60,457 bases of DNA from Patescibacteria group bacterium (GCA_003524845.1 DQGR01000086.1:2424-62880); one strand, 5' to 3'. Shown: positions 18,041-27,507, counted from the first letter of the stretch. The notes: generated by a model from the sequence alone, not told the origin. Made by a program: numbers and translations.

Positions 18041-18207
18041 AATATTAATCAGTGCAGGCGCGTTTCTCTTCGAACCAAGAAAACAAATTCCGATCTTCTG
18101 TAACCCCATAACAAGTATCAAAACAGAATTGAGTTTGCCCAGCTCACTGAGTTTAACTGATAAAAAATAAAATTTATTGTGCGTAAAATTAAACAATTCT
18201 CGAAAAT
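18041..18207 (+). other. Longest intergenic spacer, nothing recognised
   Basis: This 167-base stretch between the FkbM and GNAT genes has no start codon with a plausible product and no clear hairpin terminator. A frame reading out of the FkbM gene continues to 18170, but its residues show no family pattern. It is probably junction debris from the event that inserted the FkbM gene. Confidence 0.4.
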
Positions 18208-18789
18208 ATGATTACCCGTTTGAATGGTGATGATATGGAATCAAGCGCTTATCTACACATGCAGGGCATGCCTGATGATTTTCTGCCCAGCTTCGGCAAT
18301 CAGTTCTTAAGACTTATTCATGAAGGCATGATTCAATCACCCTATTCTATCCCCCTTGGTTTATTCAAAAACGGCGAACTTAAAGGCGTAATTGTTGGCG
18401 CAACCAATACTCAAAAATTACTTAGTGGAATTTATTTAAAATTGTTTTTAAAACTTATTCCCCTGGTAGTGTATAAAATAATTTCTCAACCTACTCATCT
18501 CCTCTTTTTATGGCAAACCCTGGTCTATAGTTCACGTAAACCCAGCAACATCCCAGCAGAACTTCTAGTGCTTACTGTGGATACAAAAGTCCGTAGGAAA
18601 GGCTATGGCACTCAATTATTAAAAGCCCTGAAAAAGGAATACCGAAATGCAGGTATTGGGAATTTTATAGTCGGGGCAGCACATAAACATAAAGCCGCAA
18701 ACCAGTTTTATCAGAAAACCGGAGGCGTGTGGAAAAAAGATTTTGTCATGTACGATCATATATGGAGTTTATATGAGTACTCAATTTAA
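18208..18789 (+). CDS. GNAT-family N-acetyltransferase
   Basis: A 193-residue protein. The acetyl-CoA-binding motif A is LTVDTKVRRKGYGTQLLKAL, followed by NFIVGAAHKHKAANQFYQKTG, the usual motif B with the tyrosine-type acid. The first 100 residues contain a hydrophobic hairpin (LYLKLFLKLIPLVVY) as in the GNATs found in polysaccharide clusters. It could acetylate an amino sugar. It overlaps the following GT2 gene by 17 bases. Confidence 0.82.
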   Translation: MITRLNGDDMESSAYLHMQGMPDDFLPSFGNQFLRLIHEGMIQSPYSIPLGLFKNGELKGVIVGATNTQKLLSGIYLKLFLKLIPLVVYKIISQPTHLLFLWQTLVYSSRKPSNIPAELLVLTVDTKVRRKGYGTQLLKALKKEYRNAGIGNFIVGAAHKHKAANQFYQKTGGVWKKDFVMYDHIWSLYEYSI

Positions 18790-19489
18790 AGACACGCTTA
18801 CCGTTATACTACCCACTTACAATGAACGGGGTAACATTAATAAATTAATTCAAAAAATCCTCGATCTCAGAACCAACTACGCTATTCCAACTCAAGTCGT
18901 AGTCGTCGACGACAATAGTCTTGATGGAACTGCCGCCACTATCAGACGAAGGTATTCTAATAACCGCAAACTTGAACTCATAGTCCGTCTCTATGAAAAA
19001 GGTCTTGCCACTGCAATTCTTACCGGTATAAAGGCTGCAACGACTAATTATATTGCCGTAATGGATACGGATTTTAATCACGATCCCGAAGTCTTAACCA
19101 AAATGTGGAAATACCGAAATACGCATCAGCTGGTCATTGGTTCTCGTTACGTGAGCGCAGGAGGCATGCAAAACCGCTTCAGATACTGGTTGAGCTTTCT
19201 GTTTAATTTATTTTTGCGGGGAATTTTACAACACGGTGTTCATGATAATTTGAGCGGGTTTTTTCTGATGAAAACCCGAAACTTGAAACAACTTGGTACC
19301 AATAAAATTTTTTACGGATTTGGCGACTACTTTATACGTTTAATCTACCGGGCCAAGCGAAAAAAATATTCGGTCATCGAAATACCAGTTTTTTACAAAA
19401 ACAGAACTTACGGGATCAGTAAGTCTCGATTTCTGGTCATGCTCTATACCTATACGCTGAGCGCACTGCGGGAACGGTTCTCCATATGA
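18773..19489 (+). CDS. GT2, polyprenol-phosphate mannosyltransferase (DPM1)-like
   Basis: The start chosen is the ATG at 18773 (MSTQFKDTLTVILPTYNER) because a GGAG sits about nine bases upstream, one of the few clear ribosome sites here. The 238-residue product has VVVVDDNSLDGTA, a DTD metal motif in AVMDTDFNHDPEVL, and the C-terminal part of DPM1-like enzymes with one weak hydrophobic segment. It should form polyprenyl-phosphate sugar donors. It overlaps the next gene, a GT-C protein, by ATGA, so donor synthesis and use are probably linked. Confidence 0.87.
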   Translation: MSTQFKDTLTVILPTYNERGNINKLIQKILDLRTNYAIPTQVVVVDDNSLDGTAATIRRRYSNNRKLELIVRLYEKGLATAILTGIKAATTNYIAVMDTDFNHDPEVLTKMWKYRNTHQLVIGSRYVSAGGMQNRFRYWLSFLFNLFLRGILQHGVHDNLSGFFLMKTRNLKQLGTNKIFYGFGDYFIRLIYRAKRKKYSVIEIPVFYKNRTYGISKSRFLVMLYTYTLSALRERFSI

Positions 19490-21024
19490 GAAGTAGCAAA
19501 GTACTGGTAGCCATTCTCTTGCTGGCATTTTTTTTTCGCTTTTTTCAGCTTACATCCGTACCGCCGTCATTACATGGTGATGAAATAGGCGTCGGCTATA
19601 ATGCCTGGACTTTGCTAACCAGCGGCGCGGGCGAATATGGAGAAAAATTTCCGTTAACTTTTCGCGCCGATATTTCCCCGCTGATTTTTTATCTCACGGT
19701 TCCTGCTATTGCATTCTTTGGTCCGACTGAGTTTGCAATTCGCTCCCTTTCGACTCTCACTGGTGTTTTAACCGTGTTCGTGGCTTATGTTTTCTGTCTA
19801 AAACTGTGTCGTCTGTATGGTTTGCTTAATTCGCGCATTTGCTTGCTGTTTACACTGTTAATGGCAATTTCTCCCTGGCACATTCAGGTGTCTCGCATTG
19901 GCCATGACGCCAGTTTAGCCTTATTAATTCAAATGATTGCAATGATTATTTTTCTACATTTTTTGGAAAAACAGAAACCAGGTTTACTTTTACTAAGCGC
20001 TTTTCTCTTTGGGCTTTCAGTGTATGCATATCACACTCCTTCATTTACTACGCCGGTTTTACTATTGCTTCTGCTTGTAACATTTAGAAAAATATTAAAC
20101 CGCTTTAGACCAATCTTGCTACTGGCTTTTTTTATTTTCATTGCAGTAATTACACCCATAGCTTTACATCGGATTAGCAAACCGCTCGGGGACACTCGTT
20201 TTGGCGGGATTAATATTTTTATTCGTGAACAACCGGATGAAAATTTACTCGTGACCATTCCACGGCGCTTTGCGGTCAGTTTTATAAATCAGCTAAATCC
20301 CGTTTCCTGGTTCTGGGATACATCCAGTTCACGGTATTTTAACGTTAAAAACAACGGGTTTCTTTATGTTTTAGATTTCGGTTTAATCAGCCTGGGAATA
20401 TGGAATCTCAAGTCAAAACTTCGTTTATTTCTACTGGGATGGATAATTATTGGTCTTTCTGCCGGTGCTTTAACTACGGGTCCGGTTAATGCCGGACGCA
20501 TTTTGTTTATTTTGCCCCCTTTGCTACTATTTGCCAGCATTGGCTTCTTCTCAGTTTTGCAAATTATGTTAAAAAAAAACTTGAACTTATTAGTCGTTCT
20601 TGTTTCGGTCTACATTTTAGGTCTATCTAACTTTTTAATTCAATACTTCAACGTTTCGCCGCAGCTTTTTTATAAAAAGTGGGAGTATGGAGCCAAAGAA
20701 GCAGCAAAATTTTCGCTCTCCCATGAATCACAGGTGCAAAAAATTGTGATTACTGACCAGATAAAACAAGGTTATATTTATGTTTTATATTATGGCCAAA
20801 AGTCGCCTGCATGGATTCAGTCAGTCTTTAATAAAAAGCATCCATATATCGGTTACAGTGCTTTTGGTAACTATGAGTTCCGAACAATAAACTGGGAACG
20901 CGATCGTTACCTTAAACAGACATTATTTATTGGAACTCCTGATGAAATTCCATCAGCTTTTTTTATCAATTCAATTTCAGCGCCAGACGGAACTGTCCTT
21001 TATGGCATAGTCCAGACCGACTGA
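19486..21024 (+). CDS. GT-C (GT39/ArnT-like) membrane glycosyltransferase
   Basis: A 512-residue membrane protein starting with one helix and then LHGDEIGVGYNAW (D32-E33), the classical first-loop motif of ArnT/PMT-like enzymes. About ten helices follow, then a soluble domain of around 120 residues. ISPWHIQVSRIGHDA is the conserved second loop. It would transfer a sugar from the lipid donor made by the adjacent DPM1-like enzyme. The gene ends seven bases from the convergent GT4 gene. Confidence 0.82.
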   Translation: MRSSKVLVAILLLAFFFRFFQLTSVPPSLHGDEIGVGYNAWTLLTSGAGEYGEKFPLTFRADISPLIFYLTVPAIAFFGPTEFAIRSLSTLTGVLTVFVAYVFCLKLCRLYGLLNSRICLLFTLLMAISPWHIQVSRIGHDASLALLIQMIAMIIFLHFLEKQKPGLLLLSAFLFGLSVYAYHTPSFTTPVLLLLLLVTFRKILNRFRPILLLAFFIFIAVITPIALHRISKPLGDTRFGGINIFIREQPDENLLVTIPRRFAVSFINQLNPVSWFWDTSSSRYFNVKNNGFLYVLDFGLISLGIWNLKSKLRLFLLGWIIIGLSAGALTTGPVNAGRILFILPPLLLFASIGFFSVLQIMLKKNLNLLVVLVSVYILGLSNFLIQYFNVSPQLFYKKWEYGAKEAAKFSLSHESQVQKIVITDQIKQGYIYVLYYGQKSPAWIQSVFNKKHPYIGYSAFGNYEFRTINWERDRYLKQTLFIGTPDEIPSAFFINSISAPDGTVLYGIVQTD

Positions 21025-21031
21025 AATTTTT

Positions 21032-22093
21032 TCATTTTAAGCTAAAAAATACCTGAATTAGTTGCGATGCAAGATATTCATTTGTAAGCATCGGCAATAA
21101 TTTGCTGGCATTGTCAACAAGTTTTCTCCGTAACTTCTGGGATTTTGATAACAATCGTATTTTCTGCGCTAAATCACGCGCGTCACCCGGTCGCACAAAC
21201 AGAGCTGAAACTCCATTGACAAATAATTCGCGATTTGCCTGACTGTCCATAACAATAATCGGCTTAGCTGAAAAAATCGCGTGAAAAGTTTTGTTTGAAA
21301 TTGCATTTTTGGCTTTAACTATACTACCAAAATGTCCAACGCAAATATCAGCAGCGGCCACCAATTGCGCCAAACGAGAAAGAGACACTTCACCCAAATA
21401 TGTTAAATTTTTCGGTTGCAATTCAGCTAGTTTTTCTTTAGGCAGTAAATAATGAGTAGAGTCTCCAATAAGCAAAAATTTGAGATTACGTTCCCATTCG
21501 AGTAATTTCGCTGCCTCTATAAAATACTCTGCTCCCTGCGCCCGGGAAAACATGCCATGAAATTCAACAATGAGATTTTTTCGATCATGTTTTCTTGTAT
21601 TTGGCCGAAAAACCGCATCATCACCTCCAACAAAAATCCGGGTAAATTTTTCTTTAGGAATTTTGAACAGTTTACTGAAATGGCTTGCGTGCGAATGGGT
21701 GTCAGTGATGATATGATCCGCAAGTGTGGCTGCTAATTTGTCTATGTAATAATACGCCCGGCCACGGAAACTTTTTGGGGTAAAAGTTTTGCGGTCAAAA
21801 ACGAACGTGTCATACATTGAATAATACATGTCAAGAACCACTGGTTTCCTGAAAAGTTTGCCTAATGCCCAACCAAGCGGCATGTCTAATTGTCCCGGAA
21901 ATGCCACGTAAATTACATCTATAGCCTGCTTGTTTCGCCAAAAAAAATCCGCTAACTCCCAGTAGCGCTGAAAAAAGAATCCGTAGTGCGAGTTACAATG
22001 TATTACTTTAACGTTATTCTTTAATAATCCGTCAAGGAGAATTTTATTTCTCGAGTAAGTTTTCTGATATGAACCGAAAAAACAGATATTCAT
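21032..22093 (-). CDS. GT4-like glycosyltransferase (GT-B fold)
   Basis: A 353-residue protein starting MNICFFGSYQKTYSRNK; the ATG at 22093 makes an ATGA overlap with the upstream gene and removes five extra residues. The C-terminal half reads LLIGDSTHYLL, LTYLGEVSLSRLAQLVAAADI and NKTFHAIFSAKPIIVMD, a GT4 Rossmann domain in which the usual E-x7-E pair is not conserved. The N-terminal half has VLDMYYSMYDTFVFDRK. It transfers a sugar from a nucleotide donor in the cytoplasm; specificity is unknown. Confidence 0.82.
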   Translation of the reverse strand: MNICFFGSYQKTYSRNKILLDGLLKNNVKVIHCNSHYGFFFQRYWELADFFWRNKQAIDVIYVAFPGQLDMPLGWALGKLFRKPVVLDMYYSMYDTFVFDRKTFTPKSFRGRAYYYIDKLAATLADHIITDTHSHASHFSKLFKIPKEKFTRIFVGGDDAVFRPNTRKHDRKNLIVEFHGMFSRAQGAEYFIEAAKLLEWERNLKFLLIGDSTHYLLPKEKLAELQPKNLTYLGEVSLSRLAQLVAAADICVGHFGSIVKAKNAISNKTFHAIFSAKPIIVMDSQANRELFVNGVSALFVRPGDARDLAQKIRLLSKSQKLRRKLVDNASKLLPMLTNEYLASQLIQVFFSLK

Positions 22094-23532
22094 AAGTCTT
22101 GTTCGCATTCTGACGTATCAGTAATACTCTGAATAACATATGCATCATTGGAATAACGAATCGGAAAAGCAGTAAAATTTTTCTCCTTAGCAAGAACGAA
22201 ATAATCGAAATGATATAAATTGGCGAGTTCGATCAGGGCCTTTGAATTAAGCTCTTCCCAATTTTGTAACATCTTAAACCGTTTTACCCATTCCAATGCA
22301 AAATCCCGACTATAAAAACTGAGTGTTCCGTCTTTGTATTCACCAATTATACTGCGCTTTGATTCGACGCGGAAACCTTTTGAAAAAAAGGGCACGAGAA
22401 AAATGCAGCGCTGGTTCGTGTTATTTCGCGCCCACGCTTGAACATCAAACCAGGGTTTAAGCTGCGCAGTTTGCGCTTTAATCTGCTGTCGGTTGTTTAC
22501 AAGGAGTACGAATATTCCAACACCAATGACCACAAATATTTTATTAAATCGCTTTGAAAAAAGTGTAATGAGATGGGCCAGGGCAAGTAAAGAAACCAAT
22601 GCCGGGAACAACCAGATCCGACCGAGTTGTAAAACAATGGCCGGATAAATTGGCTTAATTGTGGTAAAGAAAAATTGGACAATCAGAAGCAAAAGTGCAC
22701 TTACATAAACCGGCACGATCATTGAGCGCCATTTCGACTTTGCTTTAACCATAAATAAATGAAGTAAACCGGGAGCTAAAATAAGACCGAGATTAATCCA
22801 GGCTTTTGTTGACCAACTGTCAATAAATGCGTATGAATTACGTATTCTAAGCACTGACAGCCAAGCGGGATCTACTGGAGACGCAAATATCCATAGAGCA
22901 ATGCCGTTGGAAATAATAATCAGTATTCCAACAAGCCCTAATTTATTTCTGTATTTATACAGTAGCCCAATGAAACCAATCCAGACGGCAAAAAACGCGG
23001 TCATTCCATGCATTGCAATCGCGCCGGTAAAAACCAACAGCGCAGTTTTATATTTTTTTGTTAACCAAAAGTAATATGAATACAATACGAGTACTAATCC
23101 GACACCTCGGGAAATAAACTCACTTTCGATTATAGAAATTCCTGAACCGCCAATCTGGATGTGACTGGTTAATAGTAGAGTAAAAATAACGTAGACAAAA
23201 AATGGGATTTGTAATTGCCGGCTTAACAATAATAAAACTAAAAATAAATTTAATAAATAGAAAAAGCGAAGCACGTCAAAAATTATAGGGGCATATCCCG
23301 AAAATATGGAATAAAACATTTCTAAAACCGGATAATAAATGCTGGGATTTAAATCCGCTAAATGGAACTGCCTGAAATAATCAGACGAAAAAGAACTTGC
23401 ATCGACGCGCATGGTGAGTACTGGAATATGAATTACCAGGTCTTCGGTGTAGTACTCACGCGGCAATGTAATAAAAGCAAAGAGTGCTAAAATGCAGACA
23501 GTTAGAATTTTTTGTGTAAAGTTAAAACCCAT
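22090..23532 (-). CDS. Multi-membrane protein, GT-C-like
   Basis: A 480-residue protein with one N-terminal helix followed by REYYTEDLVIHIPV (E30-D31 in the first loop), about ten helices and a soluble tail of about 100 residues with WARNNTNQRCIFLVPFFS, a tail type shared by several membrane glycosyltransferases here. No family can be named. A minus-strand GATAAT box sits nine bases before its ATG, and it is divergent from the gene at 23552 with only 19 bases between the two start codons. Confidence 0.6.
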   Translation of the reverse strand: MGFNFTQKILTVCILALFAFITLPREYYTEDLVIHIPVLTMRVDASSFSSDYFRQFHLADLNPSIYYPVLEMFYSIFSGYAPIIFDVLRFFYLLNLFLVLLLLSRQLQIPFFVYVIFTLLLTSHIQIGGSGISIIESEFISRGVGLVLVLYSYYFWLTKKYKTALLVFTGAIAMHGMTAFFAVWIGFIGLLYKYRNKLGLVGILIIISNGIALWIFASPVDPAWLSVLRIRNSYAFIDSWSTKAWINLGLILAPGLLHLFMVKAKSKWRSMIVPVYVSALLLLIVQFFFTTIKPIYPAIVLQLGRIWLFPALVSLLALAHLITLFSKRFNKIFVVIGVGIFVLLVNNRQQIKAQTAQLKPWFDVQAWARNNTNQRCIFLVPFFSKGFRVESKRSIIGEYKDGTLSFYSRDFALEWVKRFKMLQNWEELNSKALIELANLYHFDYFVLAKEKNFTAFPIRYSNDAYVIQSITDTSECEQDL

Positions 23533-23540
23533 ACAAAAGG

Positions 23541-23547
23541 TATTATC
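23541..23547. promoter_or_regulatory. Overlapping divergent -10 boxes
   Basis: The 19-base spacer between two divergent start codons contains TATTATC. Read forward it gives TATTAT, five bases before the ATG at 23552; read on the minus strand it gives TGAGATAAT, an extended -10 nine bases before the ATG at 23532. One symmetric element may thus drive both genes, with little or no leader. Confidence 0.4.
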
Positions 23548-23551
23548 TCAC

Positions 23552-24646
23552 ATGACCAAAACTGCGAAAAAGATTTTCTATTTCTACCTCACTCCACGAA
23601 AAAAACTTTTGCATGATTTTAAGTCTGGGATTGAACCGAGTACTTTTTTATATGGCTTACCGCAACTGCAACAACTCGGGTTTGAGGTTAATTTCTCTGA
23701 TCTTGCATATCATCCCTTAAACTTACTGCGCCCGCTTCTCCAACCTTTAGAGCAACTGCACATGCGTTTACTCGCCTATCCGCTAGGATTTCGTTTACAT
23801 CAAGCACTCATCTTATATCCACTCTACAAAAATGCGGATATCCTGTTTTGCACCCAGGATAGTGCTGGTTTGCCGATTGCCTGGCTAAAACGAATAGGAT
23901 TAATAAAAAATAAGGTAATCATCGTTTCGAGCAATTTGACTAATGCTATTGAACAAACCAAAAGTAAATGGATGAAGAATTTTATTAAAAAAAATCTGAA
24001 TAGTATCGAGTTATTGATTTGTTCTTCGAAAAAAGAACAAGAAATATTGTCTCATTTTCTTGGCCGACCGGTGGAATTTTTGGCTGATGGAATTGATACC
24101 AAGTATTTTATGCCGGCTCAAAAAACTAAGCCTTCAATTGATATTCTATCAGTGGGACGTGATCCGTACCGTGACTATCAGACGCTTTTCGCAGCCGTAA
24201 GAAATAAACCGTGGCGGGTGACTGTCGTATGTACGCCCGATTTGCTAAATAACTTGCGTGTTCCTGATAACGTTACGATCCTCACAGATCGGTCAATGCA
24301 GGAGTTACGGCAACTCTTTACCCAGGCAAAACTAATAGTCCTGCCTATGAAGAAAACCAATAAGCCGCAGGGCCACTCAGTACTTTTGACCGCAATGGCG
24401 ATGGGGAAAAAAATTATTGCCAGCAACGTCGTTGGCATCACCAGCGCGTATAACCTAATAGAATTTTCAAGTATTGCCTTAGTTACACCCCAGAACAGTA
24501 AACGCCTGGCAAACGCAATTTCAATTATGCTCAGTAACAACCAGAGCCTATCCAATCTGTCTCGGCTGCGAAGTAAAATTTCAGTCAAACAATACGCCTC
24601 AAAACTCCACGGACTGTTGAAAAAATATGAGTTTTGTTTAATTTAA
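23552..24646 (+). CDS. GT4-like glycosyltransferase (GT-B fold)
   Basis: A 364-residue protein starting MTKTAKKIFYFYLTPRKKLL. The start at 23552 is preferred over 23492, which would run through the divergent gene. SSKKEQEILSHFLG, EFLADGIDTKYFMP and the C-terminal segment GHSVLLTAMAMGKKIIASNV are typical of GT4 donor-binding domains, though the family Glu positions are partly replaced (HSVLLTAMA). It overlaps the convergent gene at 24643 by four bases. Confidence 0.8.
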   Translation: MTKTAKKIFYFYLTPRKKLLHDFKSGIEPSTFLYGLPQLQQLGFEVNFSDLAYHPLNLLRPLLQPLEQLHMRLLAYPLGFRLHQALILYPLYKNADILFCTQDSAGLPIAWLKRIGLIKNKVIIVSSNLTNAIEQTKSKWMKNFIKKNLNSIELLICSSKKEQEILSHFLGRPVEFLADGIDTKYFMPAQKTKPSIDILSVGRDPYRDYQTLFAAVRNKPWRVTVVCTPDLLNNLRVPDNVTILTDRSMQELRQLFTQAKLIVLPMKKTNKPQGHSVLLTAMAMGKKIIASNVVGITSAYNLIEFSSIALVTPQNSKRLANAISIMLSNNQSLSNLSRLRSKISVKQYASKLHGLLKKYEFCLI

Positions 24647-26466
24647 GCGCTGGTTATTAATTTTGAGATAAGTTTTTGTGTTCTTACTGCAGCCGAGACT
24701 TTGCTTAGGCCAATAACTTGTTGCAGTAGACGGTGCTGGCCGCGCGCTATATGTTCAATCTCCTTTTTGTATCTTAGCTTTTCGATGATATTGAATATGT
24801 CTTCAGCCTTGTGCGGAATCCAAGCAGCACCATACTTGCTGATTGGCTGCATTCCATCACTCCAGAGTGGAGTAGTATAAATTAAAGGTTTTCCCTGCAT
24901 CATGACCCAATATATCGCGGTCGTATCCCAACACACTATTACATCCGACATGCCAATAAACTCGGTCAAAGAACTATTGGGAACAGCAAATGGAATGTTG
25001 AGATATCGCGCTAGAGCAAAAATTTCAGAGACATTTTGGTCAACTCTCGGCCGCAACAAAATAGTACCCTTAAAATTTCTTTGATTGATGACAGAAAAAA
25101 TATTTTTAAAAAATAGAAACTCACCAATGTTTGCGGGTGGATATAATGTCAATATAAAACCTATCTTAATATTTGTTTTCTGTTTTAATGCAGTCAATGG
25201 TTGTACTTTCCGTCCCGGAAAAAAACTTTCCAGAAATGGAAACCCGACCGGATGTATTGTCATTTTTGCCTTGCCAAATTCATCGCAAAACCAGTTAGCC
25301 ACATAATTTCCCCATACGGCTGCATGTTCACTTGCATGTTCGGCGCCCAACTTTATACTCTGCCAACCATGGAGTACTACCAAAGTTTTTCGACCTTGTT
25401 GTTTGGCTTTGAGAACAAATGGTAGTGCAGAAGGACCTGGATCATGGGTAGTGATTACCAGTTTCGGTTTTAAGGTGCGTAACGCTTGTTCAGCTAACAA
25501 AGTTTGTCTGACTGTCTGCTTGTATTTAGCTAAAAAAACCAATCGTGTCATTTCAACCAATAGTTGTGCCAGTTTATTTGAGCTCGGAGCAACTTGTGGG
25601 GGATGAATTCGCAGCCGATTGATCAGTACGCGCAACGCTTGCTCCACTTGTACTTCCCGAGTGTGTAACTGCTGTGTCGAGAATGCAGAAAGCGGATATA
25701 CTGGAATACCGGTAGTCTGGATCCACGACGCATCAAGGTCAGACGACGACCCAGTAACGATCAAACCATTCAGATGACGCAGTCCTTTCAATACCGGATG
25801 CTGCTGATATAGCCCTCCTCCTGAAGAAAACATCAGAAAATCCACGTTGCCCTTGGAGACACTTTTCGTTCGACTTCTCAAGGTAATCTGCCGTAAATAT
25901 TCAGGTAGTTGCAGCAACGTATGCACCGAGTTTAATCCAAGCTTAAGCGAAGGAAAACTGATTTGCCTCTTGGGTTGATACAGAATTACATTTTCAGGAA
26001 TTGTATCCTTAATATAAGTGGCTACCGTAGACTGCGTTGGCTCCCACCGACCCAACTGCCAATTTACAGCGGCGGAAATATAGAAGTGTGGTGAAGAAAT
26101 ATTGGCTTGAATCTGACGTAATAGGTATTCACTATAAAACACTGATAAAAATGCACTTTCAAGTGGGGTTTGTAACAAATCATATAAATATATTTCAGAA
26201 ACCACTATAGATTTGAAATAAGGACGGAGTTTTTTATACCAGTAGTGTGATTTGCGGATAAGTATTTCTAGTGTTTTGGAATAAAATCTTTTTGAGAGAA
26301 ACGCACTCCCATCATCAGCGAGTATTCTTTTTTTAAAAAAGAAAAGTTGAGTTGCTAAGCTCGTGGCAATGATTTTAAAAGTCTGAGAATTCTCTAAACT
26401 GATCTTCGTACGAACCCATTCTGCCTCCTGAAGTGTATGAGCAAAGTAAATAGGCGTTTTCCTCAT
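24643..26466 (-). CDS. Large GT-B-like surface-glycan protein, family not recognised
   Basis: A 607-residue soluble protein. The middle part reads VITTHDPGPSALPFVLKA and LVVLHGWQSIKLGAEH, and the end IIVCWDTTAIYWVMMQGKP, which recalls GT-B capsule and teichoic-type polymerases (the CDP-glycerol/polysialyltransferase style of late donor-binding domain). The first 300 residues match nothing I know. Its ATG overlaps (ATGA) the pseB stop, so it may transfer the sugar made through PseB, perhaps a nonulosonic acid; this is inference from context. Confidence 0.65.
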   Translation of the reverse strand: MRKTPIYFAHTLQEAEWVRTKISLENSQTFKIIATSLATQLFFFKKRILADDGSAFLSKRFYSKTLEILIRKSHYWYKKLRPYFKSIVVSEIYLYDLLQTPLESAFLSVFYSEYLLRQIQANISSPHFYISAAVNWQLGRWEPTQSTVATYIKDTIPENVILYQPKRQISFPSLKLGLNSVHTLLQLPEYLRQITLRSRTKSVSKGNVDFLMFSSGGGLYQQHPVLKGLRHLNGLIVTGSSSDLDASWIQTTGIPVYPLSAFSTQQLHTREVQVEQALRVLINRLRIHPPQVAPSSNKLAQLLVEMTRLVFLAKYKQTVRQTLLAEQALRTLKPKLVITTHDPGPSALPFVLKAKQQGRKTLVVLHGWQSIKLGAEHASEHAAVWGNYVANWFCDEFGKAKMTIHPVGFPFLESFFPGRKVQPLTALKQKTNIKIGFILTLYPPANIGEFLFFKNIFSVINQRNFKGTILLRPRVDQNVSEIFALARYLNIPFAVPNSSLTEFIGMSDVIVCWDTTAIYWVMMQGKPLIYTTPLWSDGMQPISKYGAAWIPHKAEDIFNIIEKLRYKKEIEHIARGQHRLLQQVIGLSKVSAAVRTQKLISKLITSA

Positions 26467-27458
26467 AACACTTCGCCATTAATAACTTTCAAATGTTGAC
26501 GTAGTTCGGTTTTGGTAAGAAATTTTTTATTGGTGCTACTTTTGAATGAAAAATTATCCGGGACTTTTTTCCCGCCCGATTTTCCTTGACTGGTTTTTTC
26601 CCACAGAGAAAATGCCGGGGCGACCACATAATGATTGGAAAATTCTCGAACATAATGTGCTTCATGTATAGTAATCAGGTCTTCATGTAACTTTTCTCCT
26701 GGTCGGACACCGATATGTTTATGTATCGCTTGAGGGGCAAGGACAGTTGCCAGATCCGTAATTTTAAAACTGGGCATTTTGGGTATAAACACTTCTCCCC
26801 CCTGCATTTTCTCAATAAATTTAATAACGAAATCAACCGCCGTATCCAAAGTAATCCAAAATCGTGTCATCTCAGGATGCGTAATCGTTAAAATTTTACC
26901 TTTTCTTTGAAAGTTAAAAAGAGGAATTACACTCCCGCGACTTCCAGCCACATTGCCATACCGTATGCAGCTAATTCGTGTGTTACCGAGCCCTCGATAG
27001 GAATTCCCTTGTATCAAAAGCTTTTCCATGGTTAGTTTCGTTGCTCCGTAGAGATTTACTGGACTGACTGCTTTATCCGTAATCAACCCGAATACCCGCT
27101 CAACTCCATTATCCAAAGCACTATTAAGAATATTCATCGTACCCAGGACATTGGTTTTAATAGCCTCTGTAGGATTATATTCTGCAGCCACAATCTGCTT
27201 CATCGCTGCTGCATGGATCACGAGAGTCACATCAGCCATGGCTCGATCTACTCGCTCTTTATCACGCACATCACCAATAAAATACCTAAGGCATCTGTGT
27301 GAGAATTTTTTCTCCATTTCATATTGCTTAAATTCATCTCGACTGAAAATTCGCAATATTTTAGGTGGATGTTTTTTTATAATAACTTCCGTAAATTTTT
27401 GACCAAAAGAACCGGTACCTCCGGTAAGCAAAATTACTTGTTTTTTCCAGTCAAACAT
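26463..27458 (-). CDS. pseB: UDP-N-acetylglucosamine 4,6-dehydratase (inverting), PseB
   Basis: A 331-residue SDR of the PseB/CapE/FlaA1 group: LLTGGTGSFGQKFTEVI at residues 10-26, the family marker RIFSRDEFKQYEMEKKF, AAMKQIVAAEYNPTEA, the catalytic TDK (127-129) in LITDKAVSPVNLYGATK, and Y137/K141. PseB converts UDP-GlcNAc to UDP-2-acetamido-2,6-dideoxy-L-arabino-hexos-4-ulose, the first step to pseudaminic acid; CapE-type use in L-fucosamine synthesis is the main alternative. It lies 15 kb from pseC in the window, on the same strand, and is co-transcribed with the 607-residue GT-B-like gene. Confidence 0.9.
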   Translation of the reverse strand: MFDWKKQVILLTGGTGSFGQKFTEVIIKKHPPKILRIFSRDEFKQYEMEKKFSHRCLRYFIGDVRDKERVDRAMADVTLVIHAAAMKQIVAAEYNPTEAIKTNVLGTMNILNSALDNGVERVFGLITDKAVSPVNLYGATKLTMEKLLIQGNSYRGLGNTRISCIRYGNVAGSRGSVIPLFNFQRKGKILTITHPEMTRFWITLDTAVDFVIKFIEKMQGGEVFIPKMPSFKITDLATVLAPQAIHKHIGVRPGEKLHEDLITIHEAHYVREFSNHYVVAPAFSLWEKTSQGKSGGKKVPDNFSFKSSTNKKFLTKTELRQHLKVINGEVL

Positions 27459-27498
27459 GCGACAAATTTAACACACAATATCCAGATTCACAACAATT

Positions 27499-27507
27499 TG
27501 TTAGAAT
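27499..27507 (+). promoter_or_regulatory. Extended -10 promoter for the 27521 gene
   Basis: TGTTAGAAT is an extended -10 (TGn plus TAGAAT). Thirteen bases lie between it and the ATG at 27521, giving a leader of about six bases. It is in the 62-base divergent spacer shared with pseB. Confidence 0.4.

Noticed and set aside
17907..18170. 87-codon plus-strand frame leaving the FkbM gene
   Set aside because: Begins inside the FkbM gene in another frame; the part past 18040 has no start codon and no recognisable pattern.
17795..18196. 133-codon minus-strand open frame over the FkbM gene end
   Set aside because: Opposite a clear FkbM gene; no known motif, and low-complexity residues from AT-rich DNA.
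21025..21055. Possible terminator hairpin from an ATTTTTT and AAAAAAT pair
   Set aside because: The stem would be only A-T pairs, too weak to call a terminator.
24178..24588. 136-codon minus-strand open frame
   Set aside because: Opposite the GT4 gene at 23552, whose motifs are clear.
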